Positions 37,951 through 46,216 of a DNA stretch of 64,000 nt are shown piece by piece; position 1 is the stretch's first letter, and each line of letters begins with the position of its first letter. Origin of the DNA: Pseudomonas zanjanensis (GTDB lineage: Bacteria; Pseudomonadota; Gammaproteobacteria; Pseudomonadales; Pseudomonadaceae); contig NZ_JABWRB020000006.1 of the NCBI RefSeq assembly GCF_014268745.2, forward strand, positions 80,976 through 144,975, given 5' to 3'. The notes under the pieces were generated by a model that had not been told where the DNA came from, did no database searches, and was given only the letters and a program-made list of their open reading frames with translations. The position numbers and the translations under genes are program-made.

Positions 37951-38238
37951 ATGAAGCGCACCGCACTTGCTGGCTTGTTCATTTCCGCTGCGATGTTGGC
38001 CTCTCCGGTGTTTGCAGGAAGCCAGGATGACCTTTGCAAAATCAACCTGCAAAAGATCAGCGACGCCAAAGTCAGCACCGAGCAAATGAGCGAAGGTCTA
38101 AAGACCGACATCGACGCCACCGTCGGACAAGCCAAGGCTGAGCACGCCAAAGGCACCAAAGAAGGCACCGAAAATTGCATCTCGTTGACCAATCAGGCCA
38201 TCCAGAAGCTGCAGAACAACGCCAAAGGCGACCAGTAG
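37951..38238 (+). CDS. Small secreted hypothetical protein
   Basis: This 95-aa protein has a clear signal peptide (MKRTALAGLFISAAMLASPV FAG, cut after about residue 22) and a mature part rich in Lys/Glu/Gln with two cysteines (LCKIN and ENCISL) that could form a disulfide. It is probably periplasmic and helical. AAGGAG precedes the ATG. No function is recognisable. A hairpin (AGGCCAACC-TTCG-GGTTGGCCT, 38248-38269) follows and overlaps the ssrA -35 element. Confidence 0.8.
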   Translation: MKRTALAGLFISAAMLASPVFAGSQDDLCKINLQKISDAKVSTEQMSEGLKTDIDATVGQAKAEHAKGTKEGTENCISLTNQAIQKLQNNAKGDQ

Positions 38239-38262
38239 CATCACCGCAGGCCAACCTTCGGG

Positions 38263-38291
38263 TTGGCCTCGGACATGGATTGGCGTACACT
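38263..38291 (+). promoter_or_regulatory. Sigma-70 promoter of ssrA
   Basis: TTGGCC (38263-38268), 17 bases and TACACT (38286-38291) fit a sigma-70 promoter. Transcription would begin near 38298, about 37 bases before the mature tmRNA 5' end, leaving a leader for RNase P removal. Confidence 0.65.
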
Positions 38292-38334
38292 GCACATGCC
38301 TGCCGCTCCAACAGACTCACGGAGCGACAGGTTC

Positions 38335-38731
38335 GGGGCCGTTTAGGATTCGACGCCGGTTGCGAAACTCTAGGTGCATGCCGAGTTGGTAACAGAACTC
38401 GTAAATCCACTGTTGCAACTTCTATAGTTGCCAATGACGAAAACTACGGCCAGGAATTCGCTATCGCTGCGTAAGCAGCCTTAGATCCTGAGCTTCTGGT
38501 ACCTTCGGGTCCAGCAATCACGAGGGGATGTCCGTAAACCCAAAGTGATTGTCATATAGAACGGAATCGCCGTGCAGTACGTTGTGGACGAATCGGCTAA
38601 AACTTACACAACTCGCCCAAAGCACCCTGCCCGTCGGGTCGCTGAGGGTTAACTTAATAGACACGGCTACGCATGTAGTACCGACAGCGGAGTACTGGCG
38701 GACGGGGGTTCAAATCCCCCCGGCTCCACCA
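38335..38731 (+). ncRNA. ssrA: Transfer-messenger RNA (tmRNA, ssrA)
   Basis: The RNA begins GGGGCCGTTTAGGATTCGAC and ends GGTTCAAATCCCCCCGGCTCCACCA, the two ends pairing as a tRNA-Ala-like acceptor stem with an encoded CCA. The tag reading frame (38430-38474) starts at the resume codon GCC and encodes ANDENYGQEFAIAA then TAA. tmRNA works with SmpB to free stalled ribosomes and mark the nascent chain for proteolysis. Its 3' end is the integration site of the genomic island. Confidence 0.98.
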
Positions 38732-38779
38732 CTTCAACATCTAAAGACGTCCACGGACGTCTTTTTTTGTGCCTGGAAT
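38726..38779 (+). repeat. Left attachment site of the island (attL)
   Basis: These 54 bases (from CCACCACTTCA in the tmRNA 3' end through the terminator to GCCTGGAAT) recur at 57331-57384 with one mismatch (A 38737 versus T 57342). Identity is uninterrupted for the last 42 bases. The offset is 18605 bp. Overlap with a tmRNA 3' end and an adjacent integrase is the normal pattern for an integrated island. Confidence 0.95.
38743..38768 (+). terminator. ssrA rho-independent terminator (left copy)
   Basis: AAAGACGTC-CACG-GACGTCTTT followed by TTTT, 12 bases past the tmRNA CCA. The same terminator is repeated at 57348-57373 inside the right attachment site. Confidence 0.9.
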
Positions 38780-38844
38780 CCAGTAAATACGGGAGTTTCA
38801 GGGCTACTGGAGGCTTTCGAGGTTTTTAGAGTTCCAGGCGATTT

Positions 38845-38894
38845 GGTATTCCCAATGGTATTCCCGGCTGCCCGGCGCTAATCTTGGGAATACC
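38845..38894. repeat. Integrase arm-type sites, left end
   Basis: GGTATTCCC occurs at 38845-38853 and 38857-38865, and inverted GGGAATACC at 38886-38894. The first copy, within TTGGTATTCCCAA, matches the third (TTGGGAATACCAAA) in reverse. The same GGTATTCC unit is found twice near the right end (57241-57260). The last copy is 24 bases before the integrase start, so integrase may also repress its own gene here. Confidence 0.75.
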
Positions 38895-38918
38895 AAAAGG
38901 TGTCATGGAGTACTTCTC

Positions 38919-40175
38919 ATGTGCGCTCAAACCACCCGCCTCTCCGACCGCCAGCTCAAGGCGGTCAAACCGAAAGACAAAGATTACGTCCTCACCGATG
39001 GCGACGGGCTCCAGCTGCGAGTCAGGGTCAATCGCTCGATGCAGTGGAATTTCAACTACCGGCATCCCGTCACCAAGAATCGAATCAACATGGCACTCGG
39101 CTCTTATCCCGAGGTTTCTCTTGCGCAAGCGAGGAAGAAAACCGTTGAGGCCAGAGAGCTGCTTGCACAGGGCATCGACCCAAAAGCTCAGCGCAATGAG
39201 CTGCAGGAAGCCAAACGAGCGGAAACGGAACATACGTTCGAGAACGTAGCCACCGCTTGGTTCGAATTGAAGAAGGACTCCGTCACCCCGGCGTATGCCG
39301 AAGACATCTGGCGCTCGCTCACACTGCATGTTTTTCCAAGCATGAAATCAACGCCGTTATCGGAAGTGAACGCGCCGATGGTCATCAAGCTGCTTCGTCC
39401 GATTGAAGCTAAAGGCAGCCTCGAGACAGTTAAGCGAGTGAGCCAGCGCCTTAACGAGATCATGACCTACGGGGTCAACTCCGGAATGATCTTTGCCAAC
39501 CCTCTCAGCGGCATTCGAGCGGTGTTCAAGAAACCCAAGAAAGAAAATATGGCCGCGCTACCACCTGACGAACTTCCGGAGCTCATGATGGAAATCGCGA
39601 ACGCCAGCATCAAGCGGACGACCCGCTGCCTGATCGAATGGCAACTTCATACCATGACACGCCCTGCCGAGGCGGCCACCACTCGATGGGCAGACATCGA
39701 CTTCGACAAACGCATTTGGACCATCCCTCCGGAGCGAATGAAAAAGCGTCGTCCGCATACAATTCCGCTGACCGAACATGCACTCTCGTTATTGGAGACG
39801 CTCAAGCACCATAGCGGCCACAGGGAATATGTGTTCCCGTCAGATAGAAACCCGCGCACCCACGCGAATAGCCAAACAGCAAACATGGCGTTGAAACGAA
39901 TGGGCTTTCAGGACCGTTTGGTCAGCCACGGCATGCGCTCCATGGCCAGCACAATCCTCAACGAGCAAGGATGGGATCCGGAGCTAATCGAAGTCGCGCT
40001 GGCGCATGTCGACAAGGACGAAGTTCGGAGCGCCTACAACCGGGCGGATTACATCGAACGTCGGCGCCCGATGATGGCCTGGTGGAGTGAACATATCCAG
40101 AAAGCGGCTACCGGCAGCCTGTCAGCGTCGGCCATCAATCAAACCAGGGACCGCAAGGTCGTGCCGATACGCTGA
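38919..40175 (+). CDS. P4-type tyrosine integrase
   Basis: This 418-aa integrase is expected to insert and excise the island at ssrA. The N-terminal arm-binding DUF4102 domain (LSDRQLKAVKPKDKDYVLTD; MALGSYPEVSLAQARKK) is followed by the SAM-like core domain and the catalytic domain: first Arg in TMTRPAEAATTRW (about 249), HxxR in LVSHGMRSMAST (about 345), then LAHVDKDEVRSAYNRADY with His and the Tyr nucleophile (about 385). GGAG precedes ATG 38919. Adjacent to attL. Confidence 0.95.
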   Translation: MCAQTTRLSDRQLKAVKPKDKDYVLTDGDGLQLRVRVNRSMQWNFNYRHPVTKNRINMALGSYPEVSLAQARKKTVEARELLAQGIDPKAQRNELQEAKRAETEHTFENVATAWFELKKDSVTPAYAEDIWRSLTLHVFPSMKSTPLSEVNAPMVIKLLRPIEAKGSLETVKRVSQRLNEIMTYGVNSGMIFANPLSGIRAVFKKPKKENMAALPPDELPELMMEIANASIKRTTRCLIEWQLHTMTRPAEAATTRWADIDFDKRIWTIPPERMKKRRPHTIPLTEHALSLLETLKHHSGHREYVFPSDRNPRTHANSQTANMALKRMGFQDRLVSHGMRSMASTILNEQGWDPELIEVALAHVDKDEVRSAYNRADYIERRRPMMAWWSEHIQKAATGSLSASAINQTRDRKVVPIR

Positions 40176-40235
40176 CATCACGGCGACAGTTCATGCCATC
40201 CGTGTAGTGGAGCTTGCCAGCGCTTCTTCGGCCAA

Positions 40236-40278
40236 GCCCCTGAGTATGGGAAGGCTCCGCATTCCCATACTCAGGGGC
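40236..40278. terminator. Perfect 17-bp inverted repeat after the integrase
   Basis: GCCCCTGAGTATGGGAA - GGCTCCGCA - TTCCCATACTCAGGGGC. It lies 61 bases past the integrase stop and 18 bases from the end of the convergent small gene. No T run adjoins it. It probably terminates or insulates transcription in both directions. Confidence 0.65.
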
Positions 40279-40295
40279 TCACGCTTAAAGGCCTA

Positions 40296-40565
40296 TCAGA
40301 CAACCACGACTTTTGCCTTTCTAAGGCGGATCAACCCTGCTGTTAACTCGTAGTAGTAGACGGTAGCTGGAGCTGAGCATCGCAGGTAGTGCTTCAGAAA
40401 CCATCTCACGTGCTTTTCTCTCCAGGACCAGGGAGTCGCGCAACCCCAGCGCTCACGAATCACCTCGTGCATCCTTTCTGCTTGCCTAATGTGCCGCTGC
40501 CGCGTGGCATGTGCACCTTTGAGCACGGGGCACAGGAATAACGCTATGTCGAACTCGGCCGTCAT
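40296..40565 (-). CDS. Hypothetical protein, last gene of the recombinase cluster
   Basis: An 89-aa basic protein with several Arg/His and a WSWREKHVRWFLKHYLR segment. It overlaps the stop of the upstream integrase-family gene by ATGA, which supports it being translated. The region CPVLKGAHATRQRHIRQAER looks helical and basic and might bind nucleic acid. No family is recognised. Confidence 0.55.
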   Translation of the reverse strand: MTAEFDIALFLCPVLKGAHATRQRHIRQAERMHEVIRERWGCATPWSWREKHVRWFLKHYLRCSAPATVYYYELTAGLIRLRKAKVVVV

Positions 40566-41542
40566 CGCCAGCCTCCGATGTAGGCACTCACCACATCGAT
40601 GCGGTTATGTCCCAGTTCGTGGCTGATCTGCTGTCGTGCACGCTGATCAAGCTCTCGATCTTCTCGATGAACACGACCGCCGTTGACAGGTGTATTCAAG
40701 CCAGTCAGTTGCTCATAGCGCTCACAGGCGAAAGCCGCCCGCAGCTCATGAAAGCCTTTCAATCCATGGTCGTGCAGGAGGTCCCGTGCCGGTTGCACAA
40801 CTGATTGCATAAACTCTTTGTAGCTCTCGTTGGGAGCCAACAGGTTCCGACTGCGACTGGGCGAAGCCTCACAGGCCCTCTCCAAGGCGCTACGGATTTG
40901 ATCAGTGACCGGAATCCAACGTGGTGCTGACGCGCCTGATCGGCCGCCTTTGGTGCCGTCTTGGATGTTGATCTTGCCCAGTTGCCGCGCCTCACGTTGC
41001 AGTCGGGGCAGGTCCGCCAAGATCGCTTCACGCAGACGCATACCAGTCTCCCGGGCCAGATGCACAATTGCGGCCACTCGTTGCTGACTTCGCTCTGACA
41101 GCGCGCGTGCGATCAATTCGATCTGAGCACGATCTTGGCCTTGCGGTGCCTCCCCGCGTACGCTTGAGCGCTGCAAACCCAGCGCCTTGCTCGGACTGGA
41201 GATTTTGACGTACTGATCACCGCGCAGCGCAGCCATCGTTCGGTTCACGCTGGACAGTCGGTTCTGCGCGGTGGCAATGCCGATGTTGCCCCGATCAACC
41301 TGCTCACGCACATACGTGGCGTACCGCATGAGGATCTCACGGTCGATCTGTCGCGCGTCATTGAGTCCCGGACCTTCATCGGATCGACACCAATTCACGA
41401 AGGCCTGCCACCGATCGCTATGGGCTTTGACGGTAGCAAAATGGCCATCGCCAAATAGATCTTTCAGTGCTTGCGGTCCGGCATAGCTGAGCTGGCGACC
41501 AAAGCCAAAATTACGACCCGCTCGCTTATCGACCCGAGCCAT
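40562..41542 (-). CDS. Integrase domain-containing protein (Phage_int_SAM_2/Integrase_1 type)
   Basis: This 326-aa protein has an N-terminal SAM-like domain (GRNFGFGRQLSYAGPQALKD; FVNWCRSDEG) and a C-terminal Integrase_1-like domain with RETGMRLREAILADLPRL (first catalytic Arg), KGFHELRAAFACERY (HxxR) and ISHELGHNRIDVVSAYIGG (His and Tyr). It is unlike the P4-type integrase at 38919. ATG 41542 with AGGAG is chosen; a longer frame starts at 41599. The coding end overlaps the 117-aa gene upstream by 17 bases. Confidence 0.85.
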   Translation of the reverse strand: MARVDKRAGRNFGFGRQLSYAGPQALKDLFGDGHFATVKAHSDRWQAFVNWCRSDEGPGLNDARQIDREILMRYATYVREQVDRGNIGIATAQNRLSSVNRTMAALRGDQYVKISSPSKALGLQRSSVRGEAPQGQDRAQIELIARALSERSQQRVAAIVHLARETGMRLREAILADLPRLQREARQLGKINIQDGTKGGRSGASAPRWIPVTDQIRSALERACEASPSRSRNLLAPNESYKEFMQSVVQPARDLLHDHGLKGFHELRAAFACERYEQLTGLNTPVNGGRVHREDRELDQRARQQISHELGHNRIDVVSAYIGGWR

Positions 41543-41879
41543 TTTCCTGCTCCTGATCGACTGCTGCGAGCTCATAAAAAAGGGCTCGCCAGTGTGCATT
41601 CACAATAGCGAACTGGGCCCAATCAGTCGGGCGAAAACACAGCGTGTTGCCGGCGACGTATAGATGCGCGCCCTCCTTTTTCAACCATTGGATGATGGCT
41701 GTCGTCGTAGTGCTAGGTTTACGGGTGATGGCGACATCGGCGACACCGGCGACAACCCTTGCCTTGTCTGGCTTTGAGCGTGGCGACAAAGTGGCGACAG
41801 TCGCGGCGACAAACCGCGCTTTCGGCTCCTTTTGGCGCTGAGCCAGGTGGTTGCGCAGCGCTTCATCAAGATTGAACAT
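41526..41879 (-). CDS. Hypothetical island protein (117 aa) with a winged-helix-like C terminus
   Basis: Starts MFNLDEALRNHLAQRQKEPK, overlaps the DUF3987 gene by 14 bases and the integrase-domain gene by 17 bases, so it is translated as part of one unit. The middle is Ala/Val/Arg-rich (VAATVATLSPRSKP; ARVVAGVADVAITRKP) because it is encoded by six GGCGACA/TGTCGCC units. The C terminus (TTTTAIIQWLKKEGAHLYVAG) resembles a small winged helix. Function unknown. Confidence 0.7.
   Translation of the reverse strand: MFNLDEALRNHLAQRQKEPKARFVAATVATLSPRSKPDKARVVAGVADVAITRKPSTTTTAIIQWLKKEGAHLYVAGNTLCFRPTDWAQFAIVNAHWRALFYELAAVDQEQENGSGR
41730..41811. repeat. TGTCGCC repeat cluster inside the 117-aa gene
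   Basis: Six GGCGACA units on the plus strand (TGTCGCC on the minus strand) start at 41730, 41739, 41748, 41782, 41793 and 41805. The first three are spaced exactly nine bases apart. A second cluster with the same unit and nine-base spacing lies at 44017-44097. Confidence 0.85.
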
Positions 41880-43272
41880 GGCGCACCTCGAAGGTGTGGC
41901 CGTCGGTGATGAGCCACTGATGATCAATCAACTCGACCAACAGCTTGGCGGTATGACGACTGCTCTTACGGGCAAAACGGGGACCGTTGCGGTTCAGCTC
42001 CCGAATACTGAAGCGCTTCCAATCTTTGACCTGCAGCCAGCGCAGCAGCCTGTCTGCCTCTTCTTTTACCCGGCACACCGGTTCCTGTTCGGTCAGGCGC
42101 TGGATCTCGGTGAGGTAGTAGCCCACCAAGGTGGAGGCCCGTTGGATATGGTCGACGTCCACGACACTGCTCTCCTCCACCACTGCCAGGATGCCGGCGA
42201 CGCGCAGCAGGTTGTCGGCGGCCTTCGATCCGCTGGGCCGCACGCTGGCCAGCTCACCAAACTCACCCAGTTGAGCTTCGATGGCATCATGCAAATCAAT
42301 CCAGCGACGGCGGGCTAACGGGCTGAGTGTCAGCGGTGATAGCCGCAAGGCACCGTCAGCGGAAAGTGACCAAGGCTGATGAAACAGGGCCGAAAGACGG
42401 TGGTGATATCGCTTTAGGGCGGGGTCTTTGGACAAGTCGACAGCCTGGTAACTGCGTTGTCCGGCCAGGCTGGTGGGCCAGGTCATGAGGCAGCGACCGA
42501 GAATGCCTTGCCCCTGCAGCAATGGGTCACTGAGTAACTGCATGGCTAGATACGGTTGCAGCATCAGGTGCAGGCTTAAGCGTCGATCGTAAGCTCGCAA
42601 GCTTTCACCCACCATAGACCGCGCGCGATCTATCGGACTGCCGTCCCAGAGTGACGACAAGGTCGTGACCGCTTTCAAACGGTTATCCCGACTCATGGTG
42701 CTGCTACCGAGGAATTGTCCCCCCTCGTCACAGAACAGGCCCATGCTCGGCAAGTCATGGCAGAGTCCCTTGATCAGGGCCTCGATAGTCGGATCCGTGG
42801 TGATCAGCCTAGGTGCAGAGGGCTCCGCTTCAAGCGGTACGCCGTTTGTGGGGTTGGGATCGCCAGGGTTGATACGCTGCGCCTGTCGCTGCGCGACACG
42901 GTACCGGGCGAGTTGTTCACGGTAGCGCTGCCACTGCTCTCGCTCCCATTGCCGTGCTGGCAGTAATGCAGATCGGTCTGCCGCCGTTTTACGATCCCCC
43001 GAAGCTGCCACCGTGATCAGGTACAGCGACAGGGGATAATTTCTCCCGTCGAGCTGTAAGCCGGCATGACCTTGGGTAGCCAGGGCCGAGGCGGCCAACA
43101 CCGATTGCGCTGCCAGTGCTTGGGGCACGCCGATGACCTCGGCCATGCGCTCCACCGCAAGCCCGAGAATCCCACCCAGTGCCTGCACGGGATAAGGCTG
43201 GGGCACGGGGTTCGACTCAATCAACGGTCGAGGTGGTCGTGGTAGTTCAAGCTTCGGATCTAACTGCTGCAT
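41866..43272 (-). CDS. YfjI/DUF3987 family protein
   Basis: This 468-aa protein belongs to the DUF3987 (YfjI) group common in genomic islands and satellites, often considered replication-linked. Recognisable segments are LGGILGLAVERMAEVIGVPQ, AASALATQGHAGLQLDGR, VAASGDRKTAAD (a Walker-A-like loop, S-G-D-R-K-T) and LFCDEGGQFLGSSTMSRDN (Walker-B-like). GAGGAGAGG precedes ATG 43272. Followed with overlaps by the 117-aa and integrase-domain genes. Biochemical role unproven. Confidence 0.82.
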   Translation of the reverse strand: MQQLDPKLELPRPPRPLIESNPVPQPYPVQALGGILGLAVERMAEVIGVPQALAAQSVLAASALATQGHAGLQLDGRNYPLSLYLITVAASGDRKTAADRSALLPARQWEREQWQRYREQLARYRVAQRQAQRINPGDPNPTNGVPLEAEPSAPRLITTDPTIEALIKGLCHDLPSMGLFCDEGGQFLGSSTMSRDNRLKAVTTLSSLWDGSPIDRARSMVGESLRAYDRRLSLHLMLQPYLAMQLLSDPLLQGQGILGRCLMTWPTSLAGQRSYQAVDLSKDPALKRYHHRLSALFHQPWSLSADGALRLSPLTLSPLARRRWIDLHDAIEAQLGEFGELASVRPSGSKAADNLLRVAGILAVVEESSVVDVDHIQRASTLVGYYLTEIQRLTEQEPVCRVKEEADRLLRWLQVKDWKRFSIRELNRNGPRFARKSSRHTAKLLVELIDHQWLITDGHTFEVRHVQS

Positions 43273-43555
43273 GGGCCCTCTCCTCAATCATTGCTAATTG
43301 TCCTCACGTAGTCCCGCCACGACTGTTGAGTGTTATCAGGGATCAAGGCCCCTGCGGCCTGTGAGGTGTTCACTGACGCGGAACGAACGGCTCCTTACAA
43401 CCGGGAGCGTGGGCATAACCCATGAATCTGGCCTCCTTAGTCGCATCCGAAGATGCGGGCGGGTAGAGGCTGTGCCGACTGACGAGTTCGGCACCTGGAG
43501 ATCTGGAGTAGGAGAAGGCAACGACATGGACACCTGGGGCATGCCTGACTGTCAG

Positions 43556-43831
43556 TCAGATGCAGCCTTTCCATTGGCTGCGGCACCGGTGCCTGTGTCG
43601 TTGCGGATGGCGACGAATCGGATTTGTCAGGTCGATTGTCACGAGGAGAGTTGCGGCAATGCCCTGTACGACGTGGCTTGCAGCAGTGGTCCGAGCGCCC
43701 GTCTCTTTCCAGAAGAAAGAGACGGGCGCGGATTGGCGCAGCGAAGTGTGCCGAGAGGTGAGGTTGCTGCAGTGCAGCGAGGAAGGTCCATCGTCTGCCG
43801 CAGTAGGCAGATTGGTCGAGTAGGCATCCAT
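43556..43831 (-). CDS. Possible small island protein; rest of 43273-44257 has no clear gene
   Basis: A 91-aa frame starts MDAYSTNLPTAADDGPS and contains SAPVSFFWKETGARTTAASH, where the DNA hairpin 43695-43729 encodes APVSFFWKETGA. There is no good ribosome site, so this is a low-confidence call. It lies upstream of the DUF3987 gene on the same strand. A plus-strand frame over the same DNA looks like a shadow. The surrounding kilobase otherwise holds the hairpin and the TGTCGCC repeat cluster. Confidence 0.35.
   Translation of the reverse strand: MDAYSTNLPTAADDGPSSLHCSNLTSRHTSLRQSAPVSFFWKETGARTTAASHVVQGIAATLLVTIDLTNPIRRHPQRHRHRCRSQWKGCI
43695..43729. repeat. Strong 14-bp hairpin upstream of the DUF3987 gene
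   Basis: GCGCCCGTCTCTTT - CCAGAAG - AAAGAGACGGGCGC is a perfect inverted repeat with a 7-base loop. It is not followed by a T run in either direction. It may be an RNA structure controlling the downstream minus-strand genes or a DNA cruciform at a replication region. Confidence 0.6.
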
Positions 43832-44016
43832 CACTCTTGGGAGTGACCGTGCGAGCCGCCGGACGCTAATCGCACTTGGGGAAGAACCACCACGCGAGTG
43901 GCGTAGCCTTAAAGGTTCTGGCTACCTGGGCAGGTGCTGTCAACGACAGCGATCCGTGCGCCAATTGTTATACCCACTCGAAAAGGCGGTCAAGCGGCAC
44001 CGCCAATGCACTGAGA

Positions 44017-44097
44017 AAGTGGCGACTGTCGCCACTTCTGTCGCCATGCTCCAGACCACGTTATACGCGAGTTGTCGCCACTGTCGCCGCTGTCGCC
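44017..44097. repeat. TGTCGCC iteron-like cluster upstream of DUF3987
   Basis: TGTCGCC occurs at 44027, 44039, 44073, 44082 and 44091, the last three spaced nine bases apart. At 44017-44037 it forms the palindrome AAGTGGCGAC-T-GTCGCCACTT. The cluster lies in non-coding DNA about 750 bases upstream of the DUF3987 start. Iterated sites like this are typical of replication origins or of clustered regulator binding. Confidence 0.8.
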
Positions 44098-44257
44098 ATA
44101 CCTATATCCATGCCCAACGAAAGGATCCGCTTTGACACTGAACCGGCTCTGCGCCCGATACAGATCACGAGCAATTACTGACGGGTAAAAGAAGGCTGGC
44201 GCTGATCAAATTTGAAATGAAAGGGGGGAACGCGGTGGCTGCAAGAAAAAGCGAGTG

Positions 44258-44301
44258 AACCCTCCGATCGGCGCGATCAAAGATCGCTTAATCGGAGGGT
44301 T
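44258..44301 (-). terminator. Hairpin after the 178-aa gene
   Basis: AACCCTCCGAT and ATCGGAGGGTT form an 11-bp stem enclosing a smaller GCGATC/GATCGC stem. It begins 38 bases past the minus-strand stop at 44340. On the minus strand a T5 run follows about ten bases later, so it may terminate that gene. Confidence 0.55.
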
Positions 44302-44339
44302 TGGCGGGAAAAGCAAAGTCTCAAACGTCAATTACAAAC

Positions 44340-44876
44340 TCAGGCATCGATGCTGGTTGATTGGGAAGTGACTGCCTCACGTCGCATGATCAGCGTCTGC
44401 TGCAATCGCAGCAGAAAACCTGCTTCAAATGCTTCTTGGGGATCACCTGGACGATGATGCTTTCGGTTTTGCGCCAGTGCCCACCACAGCGGCAATGATG
44501 AGCCATCGAGCCAGGTCTCAGCGCACCGAACGCCGTCCTCAATCATCGGGCGGAACTCATTGCCCCAAGGTGTTCGGAGACCAGGACAGCCTTCAACTGA
44601 AGGGACAGAGACGTACTCACCACCCTGTTGATGAACGCGCTGAGCTGGGATACCGGACAAACATCGAAACGCCTTGTCGAACAACACAGCCGCGTCATCC
44701 AACAGCTCTACCGCCAGCTCAACATCCTGTGGAAAATGAAGCAGGACGCTCTGTGCTCCATTAAGCCGAAGTATTGCAGCCTGCCGTAGTTTAATCGCTG
44801 CATCTTCAGGGGTAAGCGATGAAGTATCGATGCTGTTGGGTTTGGGAAGGCCAATGAGAAGCGAAAGATCAAACAT
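44340..44876 (-). CDS. Hypothetical island protein (178 aa)
   Basis: The protein starts MFDLSLLIGLPKPNSIDTSS, with GGAGG well placed before ATG 44876, so it is a convincing gene. It is mostly helical, with an Ala/Leu-rich segment (VELAVELLDDAAVLFDKAFR, about 52-71) and a C-terminal LLRLQQTLIMRREAV. Trp-rich patch WLDGSSLPLWWALAQN. No known family or catalytic motif is seen. Confidence 0.65.
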   Translation of the reverse strand: MFDLSLLIGLPKPNSIDTSSLTPEDAAIKLRQAAILRLNGAQSVLLHFPQDVELAVELLDDAAVLFDKAFRCLSGIPAQRVHQQGGEYVSVPSVEGCPGLRTPWGNEFRPMIEDGVRCAETWLDGSSLPLWWALAQNRKHHRPGDPQEAFEAGFLLRLQQTLIMRREAVTSQSTSIDA

Positions 44877-45410
44877 CGCGGAATCCTCCGAGATCTTTTG
44901 CAGCTTGAATCATTTGGCCAGGGTGGCGCACGAGCTTAAAAGGGGGACAGGTCATTTTCCTTATCTCCTCGGACAGTTAAGGAGCCGTCCACCCAGCCGT
45001 TCTGACACGAAATGGGTGGCGGACCGTACGGGGGTCAGAAACCGGCGTCCGAGGGAACCGGCCAGGCCGAAGCCTGCCCCGCACGGACCGCCATAGAAAA
45101 GCAGCAGCTAAGCCTATGTAAGCACTTAATAGCTGGCTATGGCGCTATGCGCCTCGAACAATTCAGGTTCTGACACCCGGCCACGGGATTGACCGTGACG
45201 GGACAAAGCGTAAATGTGACGCAGTGACAACACAAGCATGCAGTATCAATAAGCTATACATCCGAATGAAGCTGCCGGCCAGACGATGACGCTCGACGGT
45301 GACTGGTGGCCCTCCACCGCTTCAGCTCTGACCTAACGACGACTACTGCAGAGCCCGACCACACTGATAGAATCGGCATGGTTGTACATAACGCCTTTCT
45401 GAGAAATTTT
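44877..45410. other. Non-coding stretch in the island
   Basis: 534 bases without a convincing gene. Short frames here lack ribosome sites. Several GC-rich short inverted repeats (for example GGCGCTATGCGCC near 45139) are visible, but no clear promoter or RNA could be identified. Confidence 0.4.
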
Positions 45411-45743
45411 ATGAATACAGAATTGACGGAAGAAGAGATGCGCCGGGCGCTCTTCGGTGATTCTCAGTCCCCTGCGCCAGCATTTAACACACACGTGCAA
45501 GACACCGTCCCGGTTGTCGTGATGGTACAACCGGTAAACGCAGCGAAGAAAAAGAAAGTCTCAAAAGGCTTCACGCCCAGGCTGAGAGTCACGCTGCGGG
45601 TGGGAAATGAATTTGAAGGCAAAATGCACGAGATGGTACATGAGGCCGATACGCTGAGCTCACTAGTTGCGGAGCAAGAAGCTACAAAGACGGCCAGAAA
45701 AAAATTCAGATTTGTGGAAGTTGTATCGGTCAAGTCGATGTAA
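45411..45743 (+). CDS. Hypothetical island protein (110 aa)
   Basis: Starts MNTELTEEEMRRALFGDSQS; an in-frame start at 45306 would add 35 residues of poor quality. The C-terminal half is basic (NAAKKKKVSKGFTPRLRVTL) and then has a compact beta-like part (RVGNEFEGKMHEMVHEAD) ending RKKFRFVEVVSVKSM. It may bind nucleic acid. No family is recognised. Confidence 0.55.
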   Translation: MNTELTEEEMRRALFGDSQSPAPAFNTHVQDTVPVVVMVQPVNAAKKKKVSKGFTPRLRVTLRVGNEFEGKMHEMVHEADTLSSLVAEQEATKTARKKFRFVEVVSVKSM

Positions 45744-46216
45744 GCGGCCCGTCTAATTTGGTACTAAATCGTTATCTGTTACCGCAGGTCACCCGACCGA
45801 CCAGTTCGTGTCGATTGAGGCCTTAAACCTCAGTTACGCTAATCATATCGCAGGCTGGATTTAACACTGACGCTCCATCCAAAGTCTCGATACTTAACTG
45901 ACCGCCAGCTCCCCGCAGCCGAGGGTAGCGACGGGCAGAAACCGGCCAAAAGCCCCCCTCCGCGGGGAGTTCTCGTAGCTATTACGACAGCAACGTTTGA
46001 AAGCCATTCAGAGGCAAGGATTCAGCTTATACAACCACGTTGAGCATAGTGTCAGCGCGGGATGAGAGGAAGAATGTAGTGAATCGTCCGCCCAGACTGG
46101 ATTTTCGCCCATCTGTCGCTATGTTTAAAGGAAGAGTAGGACCATTCCGAGCCCGCACGCTGGCCACTCTTTAGTAAGCGCACTTAAAAATATCGCTCAC
46201 TCCAAGGATGATCAAA
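45744..46216. other. Non-coding stretch upstream of the HEPN pair
   Basis: 473 bases with no convincing gene. It contains one copy of the island's dispersed repeat (45934-45953) and the change from GC-rich to AT-rich DNA that starts the defence cargo. The promoter of the downstream gene is expected near 46150-46195. Confidence 0.45.
45934..45953 (-). repeat. Dispersed island repeat, copy 1
   Basis: GGCAGAAACCGGCCAAAAGC, the reverse complement of the unit GCTTTTGGCCGGTTTCTGCC also seen at 57084-57105. Confidence 0.75.

Noticed and set aside
43298..43846. 182-residue plus-strand frame in the island
   Set aside because: No ribosome site and low-complexity Arg/Ser composition; the minus strand is as likely or more likely coding.
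44830..45096. 88-residue plus-strand frame
   Set aside because: Overlaps the 5' end of the convincing 178-aa gene and lacks a ribosome site.
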